Shown in pieces: positions 36,651-43,949 of a stretch of DNA of 64,000 bases. This stretch comes from Flavobacterium sp. MK4S-17 (lineage in GTDB: Bacteria; Bacteroidota; Bacteroidia; Flavobacteriales; Flavobacteriaceae), in assembly GCF_009848495.1 (NCBI RefSeq), contig NZ_WWEP01000018.1:1-64000 (forward strand), written 5' to 3'. The translations under genes were made by a program, and so were the position numbers. The notes under the pieces were generated by a model. The model searched no databases, was not told where the DNA came from, and saw only the letters and a list, made by a program, of their open reading frames with translations. Within the stretch, counting starts at the first letter, position 1, and each line of letters starts with the position of its first letter.

Positions 36651-36708
36651 ATAAAATTTAATGAAAAAAAAGGGAGTTTAAACTCCCTTTTTTTTCATTA
36701 AATTTTAT
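36651..36708. terminator. 58-bp perfect palindrome, bidirectional terminator
   Basis: Two 29-base arms (36651-36679 and 36680-36708) are exact reverse complements with no spacer. The centre is AAGGGAGTTTAAACTCCCTT flanked by A8 and T8, which act as terminator tails for both strands. The stop codon of the convergent gene (36705-36707) lies inside it. Confidence 0.93.
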
Positions 36709-37580
36709 CTCAACGTGAATGTTGAACTGCCCACAAGTTTATCCTTGTCAAAAAGGTTTACATAATAAAGCCCTTTTTCAAAATCTTTACCTGAAAGTGT
36801 TTCGTTTACATTTACGGTTTTATTGTCATAGCTCACATTTGTGGTAAAGCTGTAAGTTAAATTATACTCACCAAAAACTTCATTTTTCTTTTCGCCTAAA
36901 ACATTGTTTTTGCTGTCAATAATCTGCACATAATACATTCTTTCACCAGACTGTGCCACTTCATTGGCTGCTATGGTAAAACTAATTTTAATCTTATCAA
37001 CACGCCTTGCTTTATCAGTAGCAACCAGCTTGCCGGAATTCCTTTCTTTAAAAGGCTCTGCCTTAACGTTTAATATAGTCAGCTTGCTGGCTTTCTCAAC
37101 AGTTTTGCTAAGGTTTTCATTTTGTGTAACCAGTGTATCGGCATACCTTCTTGACTCATCAAGTGCTGTCATGGTACTGTCGCGCTCACTGGTAAGCATG
37201 GCATTTTGTTCTTTAAGCTGTTTATTCTCTGCCATCAGCTTATCCATTTCACGCTTAAGCCTGCTGTAATCATCTTTAAATTTCCTTAATGAATTGGCAT
37301 CGCCTTTCCATTTTTCCACTTCAGCCATCAGCTTTTCAATTTTATCCCTTTCAGCCTGTAACTCACTTTTAAGTCCTGAATTATCAGCTATAGCTGCATC
37401 ATAGCTATCCCTTGCTTCCTTTAGGTCAGCCAAAAGTTGTTCTTTGTCAGATTTGTAAACTTTTTCTGCTTTTTCACTTTCGCTGCTCATTTTATACATA
37501 TAGGCCAAACTACCTACCAGCAGTATGGCAAGCACTACAATAATGGCTTTTAAACTTGAATTGCTTCTTTGTTGTTCCAT
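36705..37580 (-). CDS. Single-pass membrane protein with long coiled coil, function unknown
   Basis: 291 residues. One transmembrane helix (about 13-31) is followed by a heptad-rich coiled coil from about 35 to 165, then a beta-rich C-terminal domain (about 170-291) with paired strands ISFTIAAN, YYVQIIDSKNNVLG and YYVNLFDKDKLVGSSTF. The topology suggests a cytoplasmic N-terminus and a periplasmic coiled coil. No family is recognised. It sits between hutI and hutG on the opposite strand, so it is probably unrelated to histidine degradation. Its stop lies in the palindromic terminator. Confidence 0.8.
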   Translation of the reverse strand: MEQQRSNSSLKAIIVVLAILLVGSLAYMYKMSSESEKAEKVYKSDKEQLLADLKEARDSYDAAIADNSGLKSELQAERDKIEKLMAEVEKWKGDANSLRKFKDDYSRLKREMDKLMAENKQLKEQNAMLTSERDSTMTALDESRRYADTLVTQNENLSKTVEKASKLTILNVKAEPFKERNSGKLVATDKARRVDKIKISFTIAANEVAQSGERMYYVQIIDSKNNVLGEKKNEVFGEYNLTYSFTTNVSYDNKTVNVNETLSGKDFEKGLYYVNLFDKDKLVGSSTFTLR

Positions 37581-37596
37581 GCTAAAAAAATTTTCT

Positions 37597-37604
37597 CAAA
37601 TTTA
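37597..37604 (-). promoter_or_regulatory. Candidate -7 box for the coiled-coil gene
   Basis: The minus strand reads TAAATTTG, matching TAnnTTTG, 16 bases before the ATG at 37580. No correctly spaced TTG is seen. Confidence 0.4.
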
Positions 37605-37656
37605 TATATATTTTAATTTCTCCTTTTCATTTTAACGAAATTTTATCTGAAAATAT

Positions 37657-37664
37657 TATTTTTG
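37657..37664 (+). promoter_or_regulatory. Candidate -7 box for hutG
   Basis: TATTTTTG matches TAnnTTTG, 17 bases before the ATG at 37682. No correctly spaced TTG upstream. Confidence 0.4.
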
Positions 37665-37681
37665 AATGTACTTAAAAAGCT

Positions 37682-38716
37682 ATGGAAAACATAATAAGGT
37701 TTACAGAAAACGACCTCTCTAAATACACACAGCACCGAAGCGGGGAAGTTAAATTTGGTGAGAGGATTCATACAATTCAATCTTCAGGCTCAATAGCCGA
37801 AAACTTAAAAAATTCTGACGCTCAATTTGTTGTGCTTGGCATACCCGAAGATATTGGTGTACGGGCAAACTTTGGCCGTGCCGGTGCTTCATCAGCCTGG
37901 GAATCGGCTATTAAAGCTATTGTAAACCTGCAGCATAATAAATTTTGCAAAGGCAGTAACATGCTTATCTTAGGGCAAATTGATACCTCAAAAGAAATGG
38001 AGGAAGCTTCTACACTTAATGCTGCCGTAAAAGAAGACCGTAAAAAACTGTCGGAACTAGTTAAGGTGATAGATAAGGAAGTTTCGCATAGTATATGCCA
38101 GATTATAAATGCCGGTAAAATTCCTGTAGTAATTGGCGGGGGGCACAATAATGCCTACGGCAATATAAAAGGTACAGCCTTAGCCAAAGGCCGCCCTGTA
38201 AATGCAATAAATTTTGATGCCCATTCCGATTTCAGGATACTGGAAGGCAGGCATAGCGGCAACGGATTTTCCTACGCTTTTGAAGAAGGCTTCCTTAAAA
38301 AATATTTCATATTTGGGCTGCATGAAAATTACACTTCTAAAGCGGTAATGGAAAATATAAAAAAGCTGTCAGACCGTGTAAAGTACAATACTTATGAGCA
38401 GATAGCCGTACGCAAGGAAAAAAGCCTTTCGGATGAATTGGGTCATGCACTGGGATTTATTGAAGATGAGCCTTTTGGTATTGAAATTGACCTTGATGCC
38501 CTACCAAATATTGCAAGCAGCGCAATTACACCAACGGGTTTCAGTATTGAAAAGGTAAGGCAGTTTATAAATTATTTCGGGAAAAGCAGGCAGGCTTCCT
38601 ATCTGCATATTTGCGAAGGTGCGCCAAGCCTGGATAATGAAAAAAACAACCACCTTACAGGAAAGCTAATTGCTTACTTAATTACCGATTTTATGAAAGC
38701 AAGGGCAGCAGATTAG
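37682..38716 (+). CDS. hutG: Formimidoylglutamase (arginase superfamily)
   Basis: 344 residues of the ureohydrolase fold. Manganese ligands are visible in GGGHNNAYG (His), NFDAHSDFR (Asp, His, Asp) and EIDLDAL (Asp, Asp). It hydrolyses N-formimino-L-glutamate to glutamate and formamide, directly after HutI in the pathway. The nearby hutI supports HutG over arginase or agmatinase. It is probably transcribed from its own promoter. Confidence 0.9.
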   Translation: MENIIRFTENDLSKYTQHRSGEVKFGERIHTIQSSGSIAENLKNSDAQFVVLGIPEDIGVRANFGRAGASSAWESAIKAIVNLQHNKFCKGSNMLILGQIDTSKEMEEASTLNAAVKEDRKKLSELVKVIDKEVSHSICQIINAGKIPVVIGGGHNNAYGNIKGTALAKGRPVNAINFDAHSDFRILEGRHSGNGFSYAFEEGFLKKYFIFGLHENYTSKAVMENIKKLSDRVKYNTYEQIAVRKEKSLSDELGHALGFIEDEPFGIEIDLDALPNIASSAITPTGFSIEKVRQFINYFGKSRQASYLHICEGAPSLDNEKNNHLTGKLIAYLITDFMKARAAD

Positions 38717-38735
38717 GCTTTTAATTTATTTAACC

Positions 38736-38743
38736 TACCTTTG
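38736..38743 (+). promoter_or_regulatory. Candidate -7 box for the DEAD-box helicase
   Basis: TACCTTTG matches TAnnTTTG. A start site 5-7 bases downstream would put the hairpin at 38751 at the very 5' end of the mRNA. No TTG at 17-19 bases. Confidence 0.45.
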
Positions 38744-38750
38744 TAACCTC

Positions 38751-38774
38751 TAAGCATTAACTAATTAGTGCTTA
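38751..38774 (+). promoter_or_regulatory. Leader hairpin upstream of DEAD-box helicase
   Basis: 10-bp stem TAAGCATTAA / TTAGTGCTTA with one G-U pair and loop CTAA, ending 15 bases before the ATG. No T tail, so it is not a terminator. Possible autoregulatory or mRNA-stability element. Confidence 0.5.
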
Positions 38775-38789
38775 ACACATTATTTATAC

Positions 38790-40055
38790 ATGACATTTAA
38801 AGATCTTAATTTACTGCGCAATATAGAACAGGCCCTTTTGGATGAGGGTTATGAATTGCCCACACCAATACAACAGCAGGCAATTCCTGTAATACTGGAA
38901 GAAAACGACCTTGTGGGCTGTGCGCAGACTGGAACAGGAAAAACAGCAGCTTTTGCCATACCTATACTTAACTCGTTGCACCATATAGTAGGTTCTGCAA
39001 AAAAAGTGAAGTATATACGCACACTTGTTATTACCCCTACACGCGAGCTTGCATTACAGGTAGGTGAAAGTTTTGATACCTACGGTAAATATACTAATAT
39101 AAGGCAGCTAACTATTTTTGGCGGGGTTAACCAGACACCACAGGTTGACCAGCTTAAAAAAGGCGTTGATGTGCTTATTGCAACACCGGGACGCCTGCTT
39201 GATTTACACAAGCAGGGCTTTATAAACCTTGACCACCTGCACCACCTTGTGCTTGATGAAGCAGACCTTATGCTGGATATGGGTTTTATAAATGATGTAA
39301 AGAAAATTATAAAGCTGACACCTGATAACAGGCAAACATTATTGTTTTCAGCCACTATGCCTATTGCCATACGCGAACTGGCAGATACTTTCCTTACCAA
39401 CCCCAAATATGTATCGGTAGCACCTGTATCTTCTACCGCTGAAAAAGTAAAACAGCAGCTTTACAATGTGGATAAAGCGGATAAACGCAAATTACTGTAC
39501 CACCTTATACGCAATGAAAACCTTTCTAACGTATTGGTGTTTACCCGTACTAAACACGGGGCTGATAATGTAGTAAAGGCATTAAAGAAAAACGGTGTTG
39601 AGGCCGGGGTTATACACGGGGATAAATCGCAAAGCGCAAGGCAGAGAATGCTGGATGCTTTTAAAAATAAGGAAATTTCGGTACTGGTAGCTACCGATAT
39701 TGCCGCCAGGGGAATAGATATTGAAAGCCTGCCGTATGTAATTAATTTTGACCTACCCAATATACCTGAAACCTACGTGCACCGCATTGGCCGGACAGGA
39801 AGAGCCGGTAACGAGGGGCTTGCAATATCGTTTTGCAGTAAGGACGAACTGCCTTACCTGAAGGATATTGAAAAACTTATCAGGATGAAGATAAAAGTTA
39901 TAGACGGGCATCCTTATCCTTATGCAGAAACAGCCGGAGAAAAACCGGAACAGCAAAAACCTGATTTAAGGAATAAAAAAACAAATCAGCGTTCAGGAAA
40001 ATCAAAATCAAGAAAGTCAGACGCTTCTAAAAAGAATAAAAAACGTTGGTATTAA
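38790..40055 (+). CDS. DEAD-box ATP-dependent RNA helicase
   Basis: 421 residues with all core motifs in order: Q motif (PTPIQQQAIP), AQTGTGKT, PTRELALQ, TPGRLLD, DEAD (VLDEADLMLDMGF), SATMP, VATDIAARGID and HRIGRTGRAG. The last 45 residues are a Lys/Arg/Ser-rich basic tail expected to bind RNA. RhlE/CshA-like assignment is plausible: ribosome assembly or RNA decay at low temperature. The promoter box and hairpin leader upstream, and a terminator overlapping the last codons, make it a self-contained unit. Confidence 0.93.
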   Translation: MTFKDLNLLRNIEQALLDEGYELPTPIQQQAIPVILEENDLVGCAQTGTGKTAAFAIPILNSLHHIVGSAKKVKYIRTLVITPTRELALQVGESFDTYGKYTNIRQLTIFGGVNQTPQVDQLKKGVDVLIATPGRLLDLHKQGFINLDHLHHLVLDEADLMLDMGFINDVKKIIKLTPDNRQTLLFSATMPIAIRELADTFLTNPKYVSVAPVSSTAEKVKQQLYNVDKADKRKLLYHLIRNENLSNVLVFTRTKHGADNVVKALKKNGVEAGVIHGDKSQSARQRMLDAFKNKEISVLVATDIAARGIDIESLPYVINFDLPNIPETYVHRIGRTGRAGNEGLAISFCSKDELPYLKDIEKLIRMKIKVIDGHPYPYAETAGEKPEQQKPDLRNKKTNQRSGKSKSRKSDASKKNKKRWY

Positions 40056-40067
40056 CCAGCGTTTTTT
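40038..40067 (+). terminator. Terminator overlapping the end of the helicase gene
   Basis: 13-bp stem (40038-40050 with 40055-40067) with one G-U pair and loop ATTA, ending in T6. The left arm encodes the final residues and the stop codon sits at the loop. Confidence 0.8.
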
Positions 40068-40097
40068 ATTTTAATTTTACTGCTGAAATTTTTTAGT

Positions 40098-40619
40098 ATG
40101 AAAAGGAATATAGCACTGATAGCTTTATTTATTGGCTTATCATTATACGCGCAAAATAAGCCTGCCGCCTCTGGCGTTAAGCAGGACTGGGATTTACTGG
40201 ATGAAACCTTTATTACCCTTATTCAGGCTCTTGAAAAGGGCAATGAAGCAAGCTTTAAATCGGTAAGCCTTGCCAATTTGGACTGTGTGGATTGTGTTGG
40301 CCCAACAGAATACAGCCAGGGGGGTGTTTTTGTGCCATCGGGCTTTTTCTTCGCGGTTATCAGCAAAAATTTTACAGCATCGCCCGTATATAAGGCACTG
40401 GCAAAAAAAGGTTATTCCTTCAGTTCGGTAACTGTAAAAAATTTCAGGCCGCCGGTATTGCCAAAAACCTTTCCAAAAGACACAAAGTTTTATGAGGTTT
40501 GGGTAGAAACCTACAAACCGGGGGAACTATCTAAAAACCATACCGGCACAAGCCATTCTTTCCGGTTTGTAAAAGTTAACGGAAAATTCAAATTTTACGG
40601 GCTAACCTCTATACCCTGA
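40098..40619 (+). CDS. Exported protein of unknown function
   Basis: 173 residues with a signal peptide (cleavage near LYAQ, residue 19). A LDCVDCVGP motif with two close cysteines lies near residue 60, and the C-terminus is strand-rich (SHSFRFVKVNGKFKFYGL). I do not recognise a family. It is preceded by the helicase terminator, so has its own promoter, not identified. Confidence 0.72.
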   Translation: MKRNIALIALFIGLSLYAQNKPAASGVKQDWDLLDETFITLIQALEKGNEASFKSVSLANLDCVDCVGPTEYSQGGVFVPSGFFFAVISKNFTASPVYKALAKKGYSFSSVTVKNFRPPVLPKTFPKDTKFYEVWVETYKPGELSKNHTGTSHSFRFVKVNGKFKFYGLTSIP

Positions 40620-40628
40620 TACGTTTAA

Positions 40629-40663
40629 TTGCTTAAATTTACATAGTATTAAATTTTAAGCAA
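40629..40663 (+). promoter_or_regulatory. Hairpin abutting a start codon
   Basis: Left arm 40629-40641 (TTGCTTAAATTTA) pairs with 40650-40663 (TAAATTTTAAGCAA) with a single bulged T, loop CATAGTAT. The ATG of the next gene begins at the very next base. Lacks a T tail. Confidence 0.55.
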
Positions 40664-40981
40664 ATGGATATACAATACCACTACGCCACTGTTTACAAAG
40701 CTATAGAGGAACTAAGAGCCAAAGGCTATACTGAAGATTTTAACCTTCATGAAAACTGCTTGGTTTGCAACTCTGCAAAGTTTAACGACGATGATTTTGA
40801 AGTTACCCATATTTATTTTTATGAGGGTGAAACAGATCCGGGAGATGAAGCTACGGTATATGGCATAGAATCAAAATCAGGCATAAAGGGGATTTTGGTA
40901 ACTGGTGATGAAATGGACACTGACCCCATGACAAACAGTGTGATAAATAAATTGCTGGTGCACAGGAAAAGAAAAAGGTAA
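40664..40981 (+). CDS. Small conserved protein of unknown function
   Basis: 105 residues, acidic, ending in a basic HRKRKR tail. From memory, relatives in Flavobacteriaceae are often labelled phosphoribosylpyrophosphate synthetase, but no PRPP-binding motif or kinase feature is present and the protein is far too short, so that label should not be copied. Two cysteines in ENCLVCNSAKF could bind metal. The stop overlaps the ATG of the next gene by one base (TAATG), indicating translational coupling. Confidence 0.75.
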   Translation: MDIQYHYATVYKAIEELRAKGYTEDFNLHENCLVCNSAKFNDDDFEVTHIYFYEGETDPGDEATVYGIESKSGIKGILVTGDEMDTDPMTNSVINKLLVHRKRKR

Positions 40982-41832
40982 TGTGCAGCCTTAAAACATA
41001 TATCTTTCTTTTGCTTATAGCCACCGCCTCTTTACAGGCACAAACGGTAAAGGTTATTACCTATAACATAAGGCTTGATATAGCTTCAGATGGTGAAAAC
41101 CGCTGGGATAACCGTAAAGAAATGCTGGCAAAGCAACTACAGTTTTACCATCCTGATTTTTTTGGGGTACAGGAGGCCCTGCCGTCACAAATGGCATACT
41201 TATTACTGTACTTTAATAACCAGTATGATGCTGTTGGAGTGGGAAGGGATGATGGAAAAACCAACGGGGAATATTCGGCTATATTTTATGATATAAATAA
41301 ATATAAGGTAGTGCGGCAATCTACCTTCTGGTTATCCCAAACACCTGAGAAGCCATCATTGGGCTGGGACGCTGCCTACAATAGGATATGCACTTACGGG
41401 CTTTTTGAAAACATAAAAACCAAACAAAGGCTTTGGGTATTTAATACTCATTTTGACCATGTGGGTGAAACAGCAAGAATGGAAAGCGCCCGGCTTATTC
41501 TTAGCAAAATACAGGAGCTAAATGAGCAGAATTTACCTTTTGTACTAACCGGCGATTTTAACCTTGAACCTGAAAGTGTCCCAATACAATTAATCACCGG
41601 GGAGCTTTACGATGCAAAAAATGTTAGCCCTTTTACTTATGGCCCGCAGGGTACATTTAATGCTTTTGAGTTTAATAAACCCGTTACACGCAGGATAGAT
41701 TATATATTTATCCCTAAAAAGGGTATTGAAGTTAAAAAATATGCGGTTTTAAGCGATTCTGACAATTGCCGCTATCCTTCTGACCACCTTCCCGTATATG
41801 CAGAGCTCGAAATTATAAAGCCGGCAGAGTAA
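40981..41832 (+). CDS. Exported endonuclease/exonuclease/phosphatase family hydrolase
   Basis: 283 residues with a signal peptide (cleavage near LQAQ, residue 21). EEP motifs are present: ITYNIRLD, GVQEALPSQ (catalytic Glu), THFDHVG, TGDFNLEPES (Asp, Asn), and SDHLPVYAELE (Asp-His). The export signal and the YNIRLD start suit a phosphodiesterase or carbohydrate/lipid phosphatase more than a DNA repair enzyme. Convergent with the PrcB-like gene, six bases apart and without a terminator. Confidence 0.9.
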   Translation: MCSLKTYIFLLLIATASLQAQTVKVITYNIRLDIASDGENRWDNRKEMLAKQLQFYHPDFFGVQEALPSQMAYLLLYFNNQYDAVGVGRDDGKTNGEYSAIFYDINKYKVVRQSTFWLSQTPEKPSLGWDAAYNRICTYGLFENIKTKQRLWVFNTHFDHVGETARMESARLILSKIQELNEQNLPFVLTGDFNLEPESVPIQLITGELYDAKNVSPFTYGPQGTFNAFEFNKPVTRRIDYIFIPKKGIEVKKYAVLSDSDNCRYPSDHLPVYAELEIIKPAE

Positions 41833-41838
41833 AAGGAA

Positions 41839-42279
41839 TTACTCCTCAAACTCAACAATTACTTCCTTTGATTTTGGTATAACCGCAATACAGTATGGTG
41901 AGGTTAAGGCTGTAGTAACCATACCTCCATCCGGCCTGGTTTCCCTTACCTTTACTGTTACCGTATTATTATCATCAACCGTAATGCTCTTAACACTGAT
42001 GCTGTAACCGCCTGTATTTTTTTGTCCCATAAAAATGGCCACAACATTATTTTTAGTAAAGTCTACATCGGGAGGGGTGCCCAGCCCGAGTTCCTTATAA
42101 AGTGCATCAAGCCCCTGTTTGCCGGTTACTACTTCATGCGACTCATTTTCCCTGCCCCCATACGATTCTTCTTTTAAGACTTTAAAACTAATTCCCGGTG
42201 TGTTGATATTATTTACAATTTTAATATGGCAGCTTGTTACAATAACTAAAAGCAGAGCCAGGTTTACTAATTTTTTCAT
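41839..42279 (-). CDS. PrcB C-terminal domain lipoprotein
   Basis: 146 residues with lipobox IVTSC (Cys17). The core KNVVAIFMGQKNTGGYSI is typical of the PrcB_C domain first named from the Treponema dentilisin protease complex. A protease partner is not in the window. The start codon overlaps the bshA stop by four bases (ATGA), so its expression is coupled to bacillithiol synthesis; whether this is functional is unknown. Confidence 0.82.
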   Translation of the reverse strand: MKKLVNLALLLVIVTSCHIKIVNNINTPGISFKVLKEESYGGRENESHEVVTGKQGLDALYKELGLGTPPDVDFTKNNVVAIFMGQKNTGGYSISVKSITVDDNNTVTVKVRETRPDGGMVTTALTSPYCIAVIPKSKEVIVEFEE

Positions 42280-43409
42280 GTGTGTTGTTTTAAAGCTTTA
42301 CGGTATAGTTGTTCATATAACGGCATTATATTCTGTATATCAAATTCTTCGGCTACTTTAAGGGCATTTGTTTTAAACTGAAATAGCCTGTCATCATCAG
42401 AAAGTATGTGCAATGCCTTTTTGGCCATTTCCTGCACATCGCCCACATTTCCCAGATACCCGGAATACCCTTCTCTGTTAACTTCCGGCAAGCCCCCTGT
42501 ATTGCTCGATATTACAGGTACACCGCAAGCCATGGCCTCCAGTGCTGCAAGCCCGAAGCTTTCTGTTTCAGATGGTAAAAGGAACAAGTCGGAAAAACAT
42601 AAAATCTCCCCTATTTCGTTACTATTCCCAAAAAATATAACCTTATCACTAATGCCAAGCTCCTCACAAAGCCTCTCGGCGGGTACTCGTTCCGGCCCAT
42701 CACCAACCATCATCAGCTTTGAAGGAATCTGTTTTTGTATTTCATAAAATATCCTGATAACATCGGGTATCCGTTTTACTTTCCTGAAATTACTTATGTG
42801 GGTTATTATCTTTTGTGTATCGGTAGCCATCATGGAGCGGTGGCATTGCGAATTTACATCCATCCTGCTCCTGTCAATCTCAATAAAATTTGGTATTACC
42901 ACTATATCCCTGTTAATGTCAAAAAGCCTGTAGGTTTCGTCTTTAAGGTTTTGTGATACCGATGTAACCACATCGGAATGGTTTATACTAAAACTAACGG
43001 CTGGTTTATACGTTGGGTGGTTGCCTACCAGTGTAATATCTGTGCCGTGCAGTGTGGTAACCATCGGTATTTTTATGCCCTGTTCCTTAAGCATCTTTTT
43101 TGCCATATATCCTGCATAGGCATGGGGTATCGCATAATGAACGTGCAACAGTTCTATGCCATGCAGTTTTACCATATCTACCAGCTTACTTGAAAGCGCA
43201 AGCTCATAAGGCTGGTATAAAAACAAAGGATATTCGGGTACATGTACTTCGTGATAATGGATATTTTTATTAAGCAGCGCAAGCCTTACGGGCTGGCTGT
43301 AGGTAATAAAATGTATTTCGTGCCCCCTCCGGGCAAGCTCCAACCCCAGTTCGGTAGCTACTACCCCGCTGCCCCCAAAGGTTGGGTAACATACTATTGC
43401 AATTTTCAT
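42276..43409 (-). CDS. bshA: BshA, N-acetyl-alpha-D-glucosaminyl L-malate synthase
   Basis: 377 residues of glycosyltransferase family 4. YPTFGGSGVVATELG at the N-terminus, HVHYAIPHAYAGYMA, TTLHGTDITLVGNHP and SETESFGLAALEAMACGVP (split between the Glu-rich and Gly-rich parts) are characteristic of BshA. It joins UDP-GlcNAc and L-malate as the first step of bacillithiol synthesis, the thiol used by many Bacteroidota instead of glutathione. bshB and bshC lie elsewhere. A terminator separates it from the upstream DUF1801 gene. Confidence 0.93.
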   Translation of the reverse strand: MKIAIVCYPTFGGSGVVATELGLELARRGHEIHFITYSQPVRLALLNKNIHYHEVHVPEYPLFLYQPYELALSSKLVDMVKLHGIELLHVHYAIPHAYAGYMAKKMLKEQGIKIPMVTTLHGTDITLVGNHPTYKPAVSFSINHSDVVTSVSQNLKDETYRLFDINRDIVVIPNFIEIDRSRMDVNSQCHRSMMATDTQKIITHISNFRKVKRIPDVIRIFYEIQKQIPSKLMMVGDGPERVPAERLCEELGISDKVIFFGNSNEIGEILCFSDLFLLPSETESFGLAALEAMACGVPVISSNTGGLPEVNREGYSGYLGNVGDVQEMAKKALHILSDDDRLFQFKTNALKVAEEFDIQNIMPLYEQLYRKALKQHT

Positions 43410-43440
43410 AGATTGTTTAATGAAGTAACGAATTTAAATA

Positions 43441-43466
43441 AAAAAAACAGGCTAAGCCTGCTTTTT
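43441..43466 (-). terminator. Terminator after DUF1801 gene
   Basis: Minus-strand hairpin around GCAGGC TTA GCCTGT extended by an A/T stem and ending in a T run. It splits the long minus-strand series into two transcripts before bshA. Confidence 0.7.
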
Positions 43467-43490
43467 ACGCAATTAATGCTAATTCTTTAC

Positions 43491-43946
43491 TCAGCGTTTC
43501 AACTGTGCTTCATACAAATCAATCCATTGCTTAGGCGTCATCTTTGCAACAAGTTCGCCAATAAGCGTAAAAGGTATAAGCTCCGGTTTTTTAAAACGGA
43601 TACAGCTTTTACCCATATCCAGTTTTGTTTTGCAGTGTTTTGGATATTCAGCCACAAACCAGACATATAACCCTTTATCAGCATATAAGCCCATATGGTA
43701 CAGGGCAATAAAGTTTTTTTGAGAGGCAATACTTAAAAAAGGCAGTGCCTGCTCAGGATTGCAGTGATAGCCCGCAGGATATACCGAATGTGGCACTACC
43801 CAGCCAAGCATGCCATAAGCCATGGTTTCCTTAAAGCCTTCAGGCAGGTTTTGTAAAATAGTATCCCTCAGTCCTGCCATAGCTTTTTTCCTGTCTTCGG
43901 GCAGGCTTTCCAGGTATTCTGATGTGGTTTTTGCTTCTGATTGCAT
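43491..43946 (-). CDS. DUF1801 (YdhG-like) small cytoplasmic protein
   Basis: 151 residues. The N-terminal EYLESLPEDRKKAMAGLRDTI, the middle MAYGMLGWVVP and a C-terminal KMTPKQWIDLYE follow the DUF1801/YdhG pattern. No activity is established for the family. It lies 3 bases after the stop of the GH3 fusion gene, so it is cotranscribed with it, and a terminator follows. Confidence 0.85.
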   Translation of the reverse strand: MQSEAKTTSEYLESLPEDRKKAMAGLRDTILQNLPEGFKETMAYGMLGWVVPHSVYPAGYHCNPEQALPFLSIASQKNFIALYHMGLYADKGLYVWFVAEYPKHCKTKLDMGKSCIRFKKPELIPFTLIGELVAKMTPKQWIDLYEAQLKR

Positions 43947-43949
43947 AAA

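Noticed and set aside
40664-40981. Phosphoribosylpyrophosphate synthetase
   Set aside because: No PRPP-binding or ATP-binding motif; 105 residues is far too short.
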